From: Chitinophaga pinensis
GTDB taxonomy: Bacteria > Bacteroidota > Bacteroidia > NS11-12g > UBA9320
Reading direction: 5' to 3'
NCBI GenBank assembly: GCA_945907065.1
Contig: CAMDSC010000015.1
Location: 1 to 56,118, forward strand
Length of the DNA stretch: 56,118 bases
Below are positions 49,434 through 56,118 of the stretch, piece after piece. The notes beneath the pieces are model-generated. The model saw nothing but the letters and a program-made list of their open reading frames with translations. It had not been told where the DNA came from and did not search any database. Both the position numbers and the translations under genes were made by a program. Positions within the stretch are counted from its first letter, which is position 1. Each line of letters starts with the position of its first letter.

Positions 49434-50633
49434 ATGTATCCAACAATATACGATGCCATAAAAGACCTTTTCGGGTTCGATATTCCTTTTCTTCAAATAG
49501 CCAATACTTTTGGCTTTTTTGTAGCCATTGCATTTTTAGTAGCTAATTATGTAATGTCCATTGAACTCAAAAGAAAGGAAGAGGAAGGGATTTTATTACC
49601 AACTACTAAAATGGAGAAAGTTGGATATCCTTTCTCTCCTGCAGATTATATTGTCAATACACTTATTGGATTTGTTTTTGGATATAAAATAGTGCCTTTA
49701 CTGTTTGATAGTTCTTTGCTTGCCGGTGGTGCACCGCATTATCTTTTTTCATCCAATGGTAATGTGATTGCTGGAATTTTATTGGCTGGATTACTGCTTT
49801 TTTTAAAGTGGAGAGAAGACAAAAAACAAAGATTGCCTGAACCAAAAGAATTGCAAGTGATTGTTCATCCATGGCAACACATGGGCTATATTACATTGGT
49901 AGCTGCTGTAACCGGAATTTTTGGAGCCAAATTTTTTCATCAGCTTGAATATTGGGACGATTTTATTGCCGACCCAATCGGTGGGATTTTTTCAGCCAGC
50001 GGACTTACTTTTTTTGGAGGTTTGATATGCGGAGGAGCTGGTGTTCTTTGGGTTGCCAAAAAGAAAGGTATAGGAGTTAGAAACATGTTGGATGTGGGTG
50101 GACCAGCCATGATGCTGGCCTATGGAATAGGAAGATTGGGTTGTCATTTTAGTGGAGATGGTGACTGGGGAATAGTAAATAGTGCCCATAAACCATCTTG
50201 GTTGTCTTTTATGCCCGATTGGTTTTGGGCCTATAATTATCCTAATAATGTAGCCCATGAGTGTGACCCTGCAGGAGGTTCAATGCCTTGTGATTTTGGA
50301 ATGACTCCCTATTTGCAGTTGCCGGTTTGGCCAACACCAATGTATGAAGCAATAGCCGCCATAGTACTTTTCGGGGTTTTGTGGCTGCTGCGCAAAAAAA
50401 TAAAACCCTCCGGTGCATTATTTGGTATTTACTTAATGATGGTAGGAGCAGAGCGGTTTTTGATAGAAAAAATAAGAGTGAACAGTACCTATAATTTATT
50501 TGGATTTTATCCCACTCAGGCCGAAATTATTTCTGTGGTTCTATTTTTGGGAGGGATAGCGTTACTTATTTATGCTTTTCAAAAAAGTAAAAATTCTAGT
50601 CCGTTGGTTGAAATCAATGGCAATAGAGAGTAA
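49434..50633 (+). CDS. lgt: Prolipoprotein diacylglyceryl transferase
   Basis: Lgt moves diacylglycerol from phosphatidylglycerol to the lipobox cysteine, the first step of lipoprotein maturation. The 399-residue membrane protein has the signature GRLGCHFSGDGDWG with the essential Arg and the Tyr/Glu regions MYEA and GAERFLIEKIRVN. It is about 100 residues longer than the E. coli enzyme, with extra helices near the N terminus and an insert after the signature (YNYPNNVAHECDPAGGSMPCD, with three Cys). It serves the numerous lipoproteins in this window. It is followed 55 bp later by the PNGase-like gene. Confidence 0.93.
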   Translation: MYPTIYDAIKDLFGFDIPFLQIANTFGFFVAIAFLVANYVMSIELKRKEEEGILLPTTKMEKVGYPFSPADYIVNTLIGFVFGYKIVPLLFDSSLLAGGAPHYLFSSNGNVIAGILLAGLLLFLKWREDKKQRLPEPKELQVIVHPWQHMGYITLVAAVTGIFGAKFFHQLEYWDDFIADPIGGIFSASGLTFFGGLICGGAGVLWVAKKKGIGVRNMLDVGGPAMMLAYGIGRLGCHFSGDGDWGIVNSAHKPSWLSFMPDWFWAYNYPNNVAHECDPAGGSMPCDFGMTPYLQLPVWPTPMYEAIAAIVLFGVLWLLRKKIKPSGALFGIYLMMVGAERFLIEKIRVNSTYNLFGFYPTQAEIISVVLFLGGIALLIYAFQKSKNSSPLVEINGNRE

Positions 50634-50676
50634 TTACTTGCCGTCAGTTTTAACTGACAGAATAAATATTTTCAAC

Positions 50677-50684
50677 TATTTTTA
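50677..50684 (+). promoter_or_regulatory. -7-like box 4 nt before the PNGase F-like ATG
   Basis: TATTTTTA differs from TAnnTTTG only in the last base and is 4 nt (CAGC) before the ATG at 50689, repeating the geometry seen at 3088 and 10086. A small palindrome GTCAGTT-TT-AACTGAC (50643-50658) lies just upstream. Confidence 0.45.
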
Positions 50685-50688
50685 CAGC

Positions 50689-52617
50689 ATGCAAAGACTC
50701 TCCTTTCTTTTGGTCCTTTCTTTTGTTTTTATTTCAATTTTTGCTAAAGGACAATCGGATACCATACAAACCTTTAGTTTTAAAGATTCAACCAAGCGCA
50801 ATGGAATGTTTAAGTTTCCAGCAGCTACCGAAAAATATCGGAAGGTTTTGATGTATTACACTCTAAAATGTTATCCTAAAGTTTCAAAATATGATAACAA
50901 ATATCCTTGCGGGGAATGGGATTATCTAACCTATACATTTGTAACTGATAAAAAAGGAGTAGTGTATGAAATTGCCCGATATATCACTCCATACGGAATT
51001 AATCTAAGCCTTGGCCCTAAAGGATTTACATGGGTGTATGATGTTACTGATTACCAATTATTACTTACAGATTCTGTAAAACTTTCAGCAGGAAATACTC
51101 AGGAATTATTAGACCTTAAATTTGTTTTTATTAAAGGAACTCCTCCTGCCAAGGTTGTTAAAATTAATCAAATTTGGAATACAGGTGCCGCTTCCTATAG
51201 TTATAAAAATTTGGACTCTAATAAAGTTTTAAAATCCAAATCTATTTATGTAGAACCCAATGCCTCGGTTTTAAAATTCAGAAGCCGTATTACCGGGCAT
51301 GGCCACAATCGAAGTTATGATTCTTTGCCGCATTGCTGCGAATGGAAAAACAATGTTCATTCTCTTTATTCGGGCAATAAATTAATTAAAGATTGGCATA
51401 TTTGGCAAACTCTAGATTGTGCTGATAACCCTGTGTTTCCTCAAGGCGGCACTTGGCCTTATGCCCGCGAGGGTTGGTGCCCCGGCGATAAAGTAAAAGA
51501 TACTGAATTTGACATTACCAATTACAAAACCGGCGACAGCCTGCAAATGGATTATAAAATAACCCCGGTTCCTTTAGAGAACCCAGGCATGGGCGGCGGC
51601 AATTATGTGATGGCCATGCATGTGATACAATACGCCAGGCCTTCATTTACCAACGATGCTGAAGTGTATGATATTATTTCGCCAAGTGCTTCGCAAATCA
51701 ATGGTAAATTTAGCCCTTCGTGTACCGAGCCAAAAATTATAATTCGTAATAATTCTACTGATACCATGGGTTCTTTAAATTTGGAATATTCCATTTCGGG
51801 AGGGTATAAAATGAAATATAGATGGACCGGAAGTCTTGGATTTTTACAAACTCAAACCATTCAGTTGCCGATTTATGATGCAGGATTTTATCGTGGTGAT
51901 GGCCAAAATATTTTTACTTGCAGCATAACCAAACGCAATAATAAAGTGGATAGTTATGCCGACAATAATACCATGACATCACCTTTTAAAATGCCTGATA
52001 TTTATAAAGATAAAATTTATGTAGAGTTTAAAACCAATAACTTTTCAAACGAAAATCGTTACACCATAAAAGATTCCCACGATAGTATTGTAATAAATAA
52101 AGATAATTTAGTAGCCAACAAGATTTACCGCGACACCTTAAAAAATTTGAAACCCGGCTGTTATACGTTTGAACTATTGGATGACGGAACCGATGGTATT
52201 ACTTTTTGGGCCAATCCCGACCAAGGAAGTGGTTATTTACGGTTTAGAAAAGCTACAGGAAATACGGTACTTAAAAATTTTGGAGTTGATTTTGGCTATA
52301 GAATCTACTATGCATTTATTATTGATAGCTTGCAAATTGGCCAGCAACCAGTTTATGGTAATGAGCCCAGCCATGACGAAGTTATTATACAACCCAATCC
52401 TTCCAAGGGCAGTTTTACATTGATAACTTCAGGTCTTAGCGGCATATATGAATTAGAAATTGTAGATGCAATAGGTCATATTGTTTTAAAGCGTAGTGTA
52501 AATACAGAAACCGAGCAGGATATTGAGGTTAAAGATTTAAAAGTATCGTCGGGTATTTACTTTGTGAGGCTTGCCAATGGTAGCAAAAAAATTGTGCGAC
52601 GATTGTTGGTGAATTAA
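50689..52617 (+). CDS. Secreted PNGase F-like protein with T9SS sorting domain
   Basis: From ATG 50689 (signal peptide ending AKGQ) the 642-residue protein contains a peptide-N-glycosidase F-type region: KYDNKYPCGEWDYLTYTF, then DVTDYQLLLTD, the second half with FRSRITGHGHNR, CCEWKNN and a conserved WPYAREGWCPGDKV. PNGase F removes N-linked glycans at the Asn-GlcNAc bond. The C terminus is a T9SS type A sorting domain (QPNPSKGSF...GIYFVRLANGSKKIVRRLLVN). So it would act at the surface or outside on glycoproteins. Catalytic acidic residues are present in the right area but I have not verified each. It could instead bind glycans. Confidence 0.82.
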   Translation: MQRLSFLLVLSFVFISIFAKGQSDTIQTFSFKDSTKRNGMFKFPAATEKYRKVLMYYTLKCYPKVSKYDNKYPCGEWDYLTYTFVTDKKGVVYEIARYITPYGINLSLGPKGFTWVYDVTDYQLLLTDSVKLSAGNTQELLDLKFVFIKGTPPAKVVKINQIWNTGAASYSYKNLDSNKVLKSKSIYVEPNASVLKFRSRITGHGHNRSYDSLPHCCEWKNNVHSLYSGNKLIKDWHIWQTLDCADNPVFPQGGTWPYAREGWCPGDKVKDTEFDITNYKTGDSLQMDYKITPVPLENPGMGGGNYVMAMHVIQYARPSFTNDAEVYDIISPSASQINGKFSPSCTEPKIIIRNNSTDTMGSLNLEYSISGGYKMKYRWTGSLGFLQTQTIQLPIYDAGFYRGDGQNIFTCSITKRNNKVDSYADNNTMTSPFKMPDIYKDKIYVEFKTNNFSNENRYTIKDSHDSIVINKDNLVANKIYRDTLKNLKPGCYTFELLDDGTDGITFWANPDQGSGYLRFRKATGNTVLKNFGVDFGYRIYYAFIIDSLQIGQQPVYGNEPSHDEVIIQPNPSKGSFTLITSGLSGIYELEIVDAIGHIVLKRSVNTETEQDIEVKDLKVSSGIYFVRLANGSKKIVRRLLVN

Positions 52618-52665
52618 GGAAAATAGCTACTCTTATTTTTTAGAATAAAAATTTTAAAGCCTTTT

Positions 52666-53406
52666 TCAAAGACTATTATTGAGCAAGTCTAGTTTTAATA
52701 ATTCCTGATATTCGTTGCTTTTTTTAAATTTTGTTAGTGTTTCAGAATGTCTAATTTTATGAATATCAGAACCTACCATATGAATCATTTTCTTTTTTAA
52801 CAGATATTGAGCTGCACTTTTTATTTGAGGAGAGTAATAGCCTGTGAATGATAATAAATTGCATTGAAACAAAACCCCTGAATCATGCAGAGTATGGAAC
52901 GTTTGATAATTATTAATTAAATAATTATAGCGTTCAGGATGGGCTAATATTACTTTGTAGCCTGAGGTTTGAAGATCAAAAATAATTTGTTCTAAAAAAT
53001 GAGGACGTTCCATATAATTGGTTTCAACCAAGATGTAATTGCCTTTCATTGTGAGCAATTCCATGGATTGAAAATTATTGCAAAACCATTCATCCAAATA
53101 ATATTCAGCTGTGGCTTCTATCTCAATATTGATATTGTTTTCAACTAAAGCATTTTTGAGAAATGTTAATTTTTCACGGATTATTTCAGGAGTATTTGGG
53201 TACAGTTCTTTAAAAATATGAGGTGTAGTAATGATTCGTTTTATACCTTGATATTGGAGTTCTCGAATATTTTCAAGAGAATTTTCAATGGTTTTGCAGC
53301 CATCATCTAACCCCGGCAACAGGTGTGAATGGAAATCGACCCACATGCTGCGGTCGGGTTCGGCTGCAAATTTTGGTTTGCTCTTAAAAAAATCTAAAAA
53401 ACCCAC
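52666..53406 (-). CDS. PHP-type tyrosine-protein phosphatase, YwqE/CpsB family
   Basis: The 246-residue PHP-fold protein has the metal site DFHSHLLPGLDDG, THIF, AEYYLDE, HPERY and GSDIH, as in YwqE/CpsB manganese-dependent phosphotyrosine phosphatases that control capsule or exopolysaccharide tyrosine kinases. Its GTG start shares one base with the stop of the PGI/PMI gene (TAGTG), so the two are coupled. No tyrosine-kinase or capsule genes are adjacent, so here it may act on another phosphate ester or on a distant polysaccharide locus. Confidence 0.87.
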   Translation of the reverse strand: MGFLDFFKSKPKFAAEPDRSMWVDFHSHLLPGLDDGCKTIENSLENIRELQYQGIKRIITTPHIFKELYPNTPEIIREKLTFLKNALVENNINIEIEATAEYYLDEWFCNNFQSMELLTMKGNYILVETNYMERPHFLEQIIFDLQTSGYKVILAHPERYNYLINNYQTFHTLHDSGVLFQCNLLSFTGYYSPQIKSAAQYLLKKKMIHMVGSDIHKIRHSETLTKFKKSNEYQELLKLDLLNNSL

Positions 53407-54416
53407 TATTCGTCCTCTTCAGTTTCATCTATTAATTCAAAATCGGCTAGGTATTCCTTCAATTCCATAATATTTTTTATTTTCATTGGGTCAAAACCGT
53501 GTTCATCGCCTAAAAATAATGAAACCCAATCCAAGCGATACGTTATATCAAAAATACTAAAGATTGAATATTCAGGAATGAGCATATTTAATACTTTGTT
53601 ATTCTCCAATTCAAGGTGGGATGTAATAAAATCAAAACGAGCTGTAACCCTTGGATTATTATCACAATATATAAAAACAAAGTTGGTATTTAGCCTTCCG
53701 TAGTAGGATTCAATAACATTATGGTTGGCTTCGGGCAAGATGTTTACAAAAGCTTCAAGTTTTGAATTTTCATTTAGTTGTTGGCAAAAACGAGTGGCCA
53801 CTGGTGCAAAATATTTATCAGCTACTACTACAAATTTGTGTTTTATAGAAGCTTTAAAAAATTGAAATATGCTTTGTGCTGAGTCTACCTGATAATCGTG
53901 CAATTCTTCAAATTTTTCAACCACTTCTTCTAATTCTGGCCGAGTATCAATTGCGGCTAATTCGCCCAATATTAAAAAAAGAAAAGATAAACCATATCCG
54001 ATAGTCATGCGGGGTTGAAAGCCAACTTCCAATTGGTAAAAAGGCAATTTGTTTTGTTTGGCTAATTCAGATAATTGCCCGCCCGAGGCTATACAAATTA
54101 TTTTGCATCCTTTTTCTTTGGCTTCGCTAAAAAGGCTAAGCGTTTCTTCAGTATTTCCTGAGTAGGAATTTAAAATTACTAAAGTTTTGCTATCGCAATA
54201 GGCAGGTAAATTATAATCTGCAACAGTTTCCAAAGGAATTGGCAACTTATCAAAAAACCAAGCTTTGGTAATTTGAGCACCTATTCCACTGCCCCCAAGT
54301 CCTCCTATCACTATGTTTGAAAAATTAGAGGCATTAAGTGAATGATTATGATATGTGTTTAAAACAAATTTTATTTGTGAATTAAAATCGTTTAATGAAG
54401 ATTGATGTGTAATCAT
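53406..54416 (-). CDS. Bifunctional phosphoglucose/phosphomannose isomerase
   Basis: The SIS-domain protein (336 residues from ATG 54416) has the family's N-terminal SIS motif VIGGLGGSGIGAQI, the sugar-phosphate loop NSYSGNTEETLS, and the C-terminal region with PEANHNVIESY that separates this bifunctional family from classical Pgi. It would interconvert glucose 6-P/fructose 6-P/mannose 6-P and thus supply mannose for glycans. I use ATG 54416 as start; a longer frame begins at 54473 but crosses the divergent promoter. Coupled to the PHP phosphatase downstream. Confidence 0.88.
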   Translation of the reverse strand: MITHQSSLNDFNSQIKFVLNTYHNHSLNASNFSNIVIGGLGGSGIGAQITKAWFFDKLPIPLETVADYNLPAYCDSKTLVILNSYSGNTEETLSLFSEAKEKGCKIICIASGGQLSELAKQNKLPFYQLEVGFQPRMTIGYGLSFLFLILGELAAIDTRPELEEVVEKFEELHDYQVDSAQSIFQFFKASIKHKFVVVADKYFAPVATRFCQQLNENSKLEAFVNILPEANHNVIESYYGRLNTNFVFIYCDNNPRVTARFDFITSHLELENNKVLNMLIPEYSIFSIFDITYRLDWVSLFLGDEHGFDPMKIKNIMELKEYLADFELIDETEEDE

Positions 54417-55533
54417 GTCGATGATTAAGAGTAATTTTGTGCCGCGAAAATACAATTTTTCTCTGCTTATCACTCCAATTAACTATACAACCGAAGACAT
54501 CGATTCTGATGAATCAATAATTCCCGAAGTTTTTGTATTACATCGTTTTGTAGTAGATAAAGGTCAGGAATTATTAAGGATTGATAAATTTTTGATGGAC
54601 CGGATTGAAAACGTTACCCGCGTTAAAATTCAAGATGCCATTGATTCTTTAAAGGTTTTAGTAAATGAAAAACCTACTAAATCCAGCTATAAAGTAAAGC
54701 CTGGTGACGAAATAGTTATCATTGCTTTTGAGGCTCCCCGTGATTTAGAAATAATACCCGAAAATATTCCTTTGGAATTTGTTTATGAAGATGAACATCT
54801 TGCCATAATTAATAAAAAGCCTGGAATGGTGGCTCATCCTGGTTATGGAAATTACACAGGAACTTTGGTAAATGCTTTAGCATGGCATTTTCAAAAAGGA
54901 GCACCAGATGGAACAATTCGCCCATGGTTGGTTCATCGTATTGATAAAGATACTAGCGGGTTATTAATAGTTGCCAAAACCGAAATGGCGATGAACAAAT
55001 TGGCCATTCAGTTTAAGGAACACACCATTGATAGGGTTTATAATGCAATAGTTTGGGGTGTTTTTAAAGAAACAGAAGGGACAATAATAGGTAACATAGC
55101 CCGCAGTGAAAGAGACCGAAAAATTTTCAAAGTATACGATGATCCTGAAATAGGAAAACATGCTATTACACATTATAAAGTTTTACAAAACCTAACGTAT
55201 GTGTCATTGGTTGAATGTAAATTGGAAACCGGAAGAACCCATCAAATACGGGTTCATCTGAAACATATTGGGCATACTTTATTTAATGACACCCATTATG
55301 GCGGTAATAAAATTTTGAAAGGTGTGGTGTTTAGTAAATACAAACAGTTTGTAGAAAATTGTTTTTCAAAAATGCCTCGTCAGGCATTGCATGCCAAAAC
55401 CATAGGATTTGAGCATCCTGCTACCGGCGAACGCATGTTATTTGAATCTGAATTGCCTTCAGATTTCAAATCTGTGCTTGAAAAGTGGCAGAAAGTGAAT
55501 GAGACGTATGATTTGGGGGAGGAATTGAAATAA
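54415..55533 (+). CDS. rluD: Ribosomal large-subunit pseudouridine synthase RluD
   Basis: The enzyme makes pseudouridines in 23S rRNA helix 69. It has an N-terminal S4 RNA-binding domain (about 62-120, LLRIDKFLMDRI), the catalytic domain with HRIDKDTSGLLIVAK (catalytic Asp177) and the C-terminal KTGRTHQIRVHLKHIGH-type motif. From ATG 54415 it is 372 residues, but the first 25 (LIVITP-like segment to TTEDIDSDE) look unlike the family, and a -7 box (54432-54439) lies inside, so the true start is probably a non-ATG codon near residue 22-25. Divergent from PGI/PMI; folA is 11 bp downstream. Confidence 0.92.
   Translation: MSMIKSNFVPRKYNFSLLITPINYTTEDIDSDESIIPEVFVLHRFVVDKGQELLRIDKFLMDRIENVTRVKIQDAIDSLKVLVNEKPTKSSYKVKPGDEIVIIAFEAPRDLEIIPENIPLEFVYEDEHLAIINKKPGMVAHPGYGNYTGTLVNALAWHFQKGAPDGTIRPWLVHRIDKDTSGLLIVAKTEMAMNKLAIQFKEHTIDRVYNAIVWGVFKETEGTIIGNIARSERDRKIFKVYDDPEIGKHAITHYKVLQNLTYVSLVECKLETGRTHQIRVHLKHIGHTLFNDTHYGGNKILKGVVFSKYKQFVENCFSKMPRQALHAKTIGFEHPATGERMLFESELPSDFKSVLEKWQKVNETYDLGEELK
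54432..54439 (+). promoter_or_regulatory. -7 box inside the annotated rluD start region
   Basis: TAATTTTG is an exact TAnnTTTG match. Transcription would start near 54444, downstream of both in-frame ATGs, so rluD may start at a non-ATG codon. Confidence 0.5.
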
Positions 55534-55544
55534 ATAAACTAATA

Positions 55545-56036
55545 ATGAAACTTTCAATAATAGCCGCCATAGGCAAAAACAACGAACTTGGAGGAAACAA
55601 CGGCCTGCTTTGGCACTTGAGTGATGATTTAAAATTATTTAAACAATTAACTTTAGGCCATTGCATAATTATGGGTCGCAAAACTTTTGATTCCATTGGT
55701 AAACCTTTGCCAGGAAGAATAAACATAGTAGTAACCACAAGCCGAATAGAAGTAGAAGGAATATCATTAGCCATTGACTTGAATCATGCTGTAGAATTGG
55801 CTAGAGAATCGGGAGATGATGAAGCTTTTATAATTGGTGGAGGGCAAATTTTTGGCTATGCTATTGATCTTGCTGATAAATTATACATTACTCATGTAGA
55901 TGCTGAATTTCAGGAAGCAGATATTTTTTTACCTCCTGTTAATTATGAAGATTGGAAATTGTTAGAATCAAAATCATTTGAAAAAAGTGAAAAGAATGAA
56001 TTTGATTTTGAATACAAAGCGTATTTGAGAAAATAG
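55545..56036 (+). CDS. folA: Dihydrofolate reductase
   Basis: DHFR reduces dihydrofolate to tetrahydrofolate with NADPH and is the trimethoprim target. The 163-residue protein has the N-terminal SIIAAIGKNNELGGNNGLLWHL, the GRKTFDSIGKPLPGR NADPH-binding motif, the VTTSR segment and the IGGGQIF loop. The acidic residue for substrate (D in HLSDDLK) is present. No insertion or obvious resistance change is visible. It follows rluD by 11 bp on the same strand and ends in a terminator, so it is the last gene of that unit. Confidence 0.96.
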   Translation: MKLSIIAAIGKNNELGGNNGLLWHLSDDLKLFKQLTLGHCIIMGRKTFDSIGKPLPGRINIVVTTSRIEVEGISLAIDLNHAVELARESGDDEAFIIGGGQIFGYAIDLADKLYITHVDAEFQEADIFLPPVNYEDWKLLESKSFEKSEKNEFDFEYKAYLRK

Positions 56037-56058
56037 AATTTACACCCTTACCCTATTA

Positions 56059-56088
56059 AAAAAAGTCAAATATCAATTTGGCTTTTTT
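56059..56088 (+). terminator. Terminator after folA
   Basis: AAAAAAGTCAAAT pairs with ATTTGGCTTTTTT (one G-U) around ATCA, followed by a short AT tail. It is 22 bp after the folA stop. Confidence 0.8.
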
Positions 56089-56118
56089 AATGAAATATTA
56101 GTTTGAAAGAATTGAATA

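Noticed and set aside
50572-50688. Long upstream start for the PNGase F-like gene
   Set aside because: It overlaps the lgt gene and precedes a clean signal peptide. ATG 50689 is preferred.

Overview
The window is chromosomal DNA from a low-GC member of the Bacteroidota. The evidence is consistent: TAnnTTTG-type -7 promoter boxes, few Shine-Dalgarno sequences and several TTG/GTG starts. Two secreted proteins carry C-terminal type IX secretion (T9SS) sorting domains, and there are a SusC-like TonB receptor with an N-terminal carboxypeptidase-regulatory-like domain, many short lipoproteins and family-typical housekeeping genes. I see no tRNA, rRNA, CRISPR array, transposase or phage gene. The genus cannot be named from sequence reading alone.

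Layout. 0.3-2.4 kb (minus): a minimal iscS-iscU-iscA iron-sulfur operon with a small palindromic repeat between iscU and iscA. 2.6-4.6 kb (plus): methylmalonyl-CoA epimerase, a GT2 glycosyltransferase and a VIT1/CCC1 metal transporter. 4.6-8.1 kb: an outer-membrane barrel, ahcY, a bacilliredoxin and a lipoprotein. 8.3-13.4 kb (plus): exported proteins of unknown role, then a His/Cys-rich small exported protein, a TonB receptor and a lipoprotein that look like one metal-uptake unit. 13.75-17.0 kb (plus): phosphoesterase, MJ1255-like glycosyltransferase and GH1 beta-glucosidase, tightly packed. 17.3-20.8 kb: a 50-codon small ORF, then (minus) a MauG-type di-heme peroxidase, a monoheme cytochrome c lipoprotein and a Rieske lipoprotein. 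20.9-28.9 kb (minus): a ~2027-residue T9SS protein with a phytase-like domain and three nearly identical 451-residue modules, a porin and a PhoB-type response regulator. This looks like a phosphorus-acquisition locus.

29-35.4 kb (minus): TlpA-type thioredoxin lipoprotein, pdxJ, a helix-hairpin-helix/barrel protein with an overlapping barrel partner, a MerR regulator and an M23 peptidase. 35.4-44.4 kb: alaS, universal stress protein, SDR, a degenerate STAS-like protein with ribonuclease Z, then ftsK-lolA. 44.6-46.5 kb: a lipoprotein, an archaemetzincin broken by a one-base frameshift, and pnuC. 46.6-52.6 kb (plus): arginine decarboxylase-like enzyme, mtaB, lgt and a secreted PNGase F-like protein. 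52.7-56.1 kb: PHP phosphatase and PGI/PMI (minus), rluD and folA (plus).

The most notable observations are the triplicated-module giant protein and its regulator/porin/redox neighbourhood; the frameshifted archaemetzincin; a STAS-like protein whose phosphoacceptor region reads NQDD; several -7 boxes exactly 4 nt from start codons, implying leaderless mRNAs; and operator-like perfect inverted repeats, one of which overlaps a recognisable -33 element.
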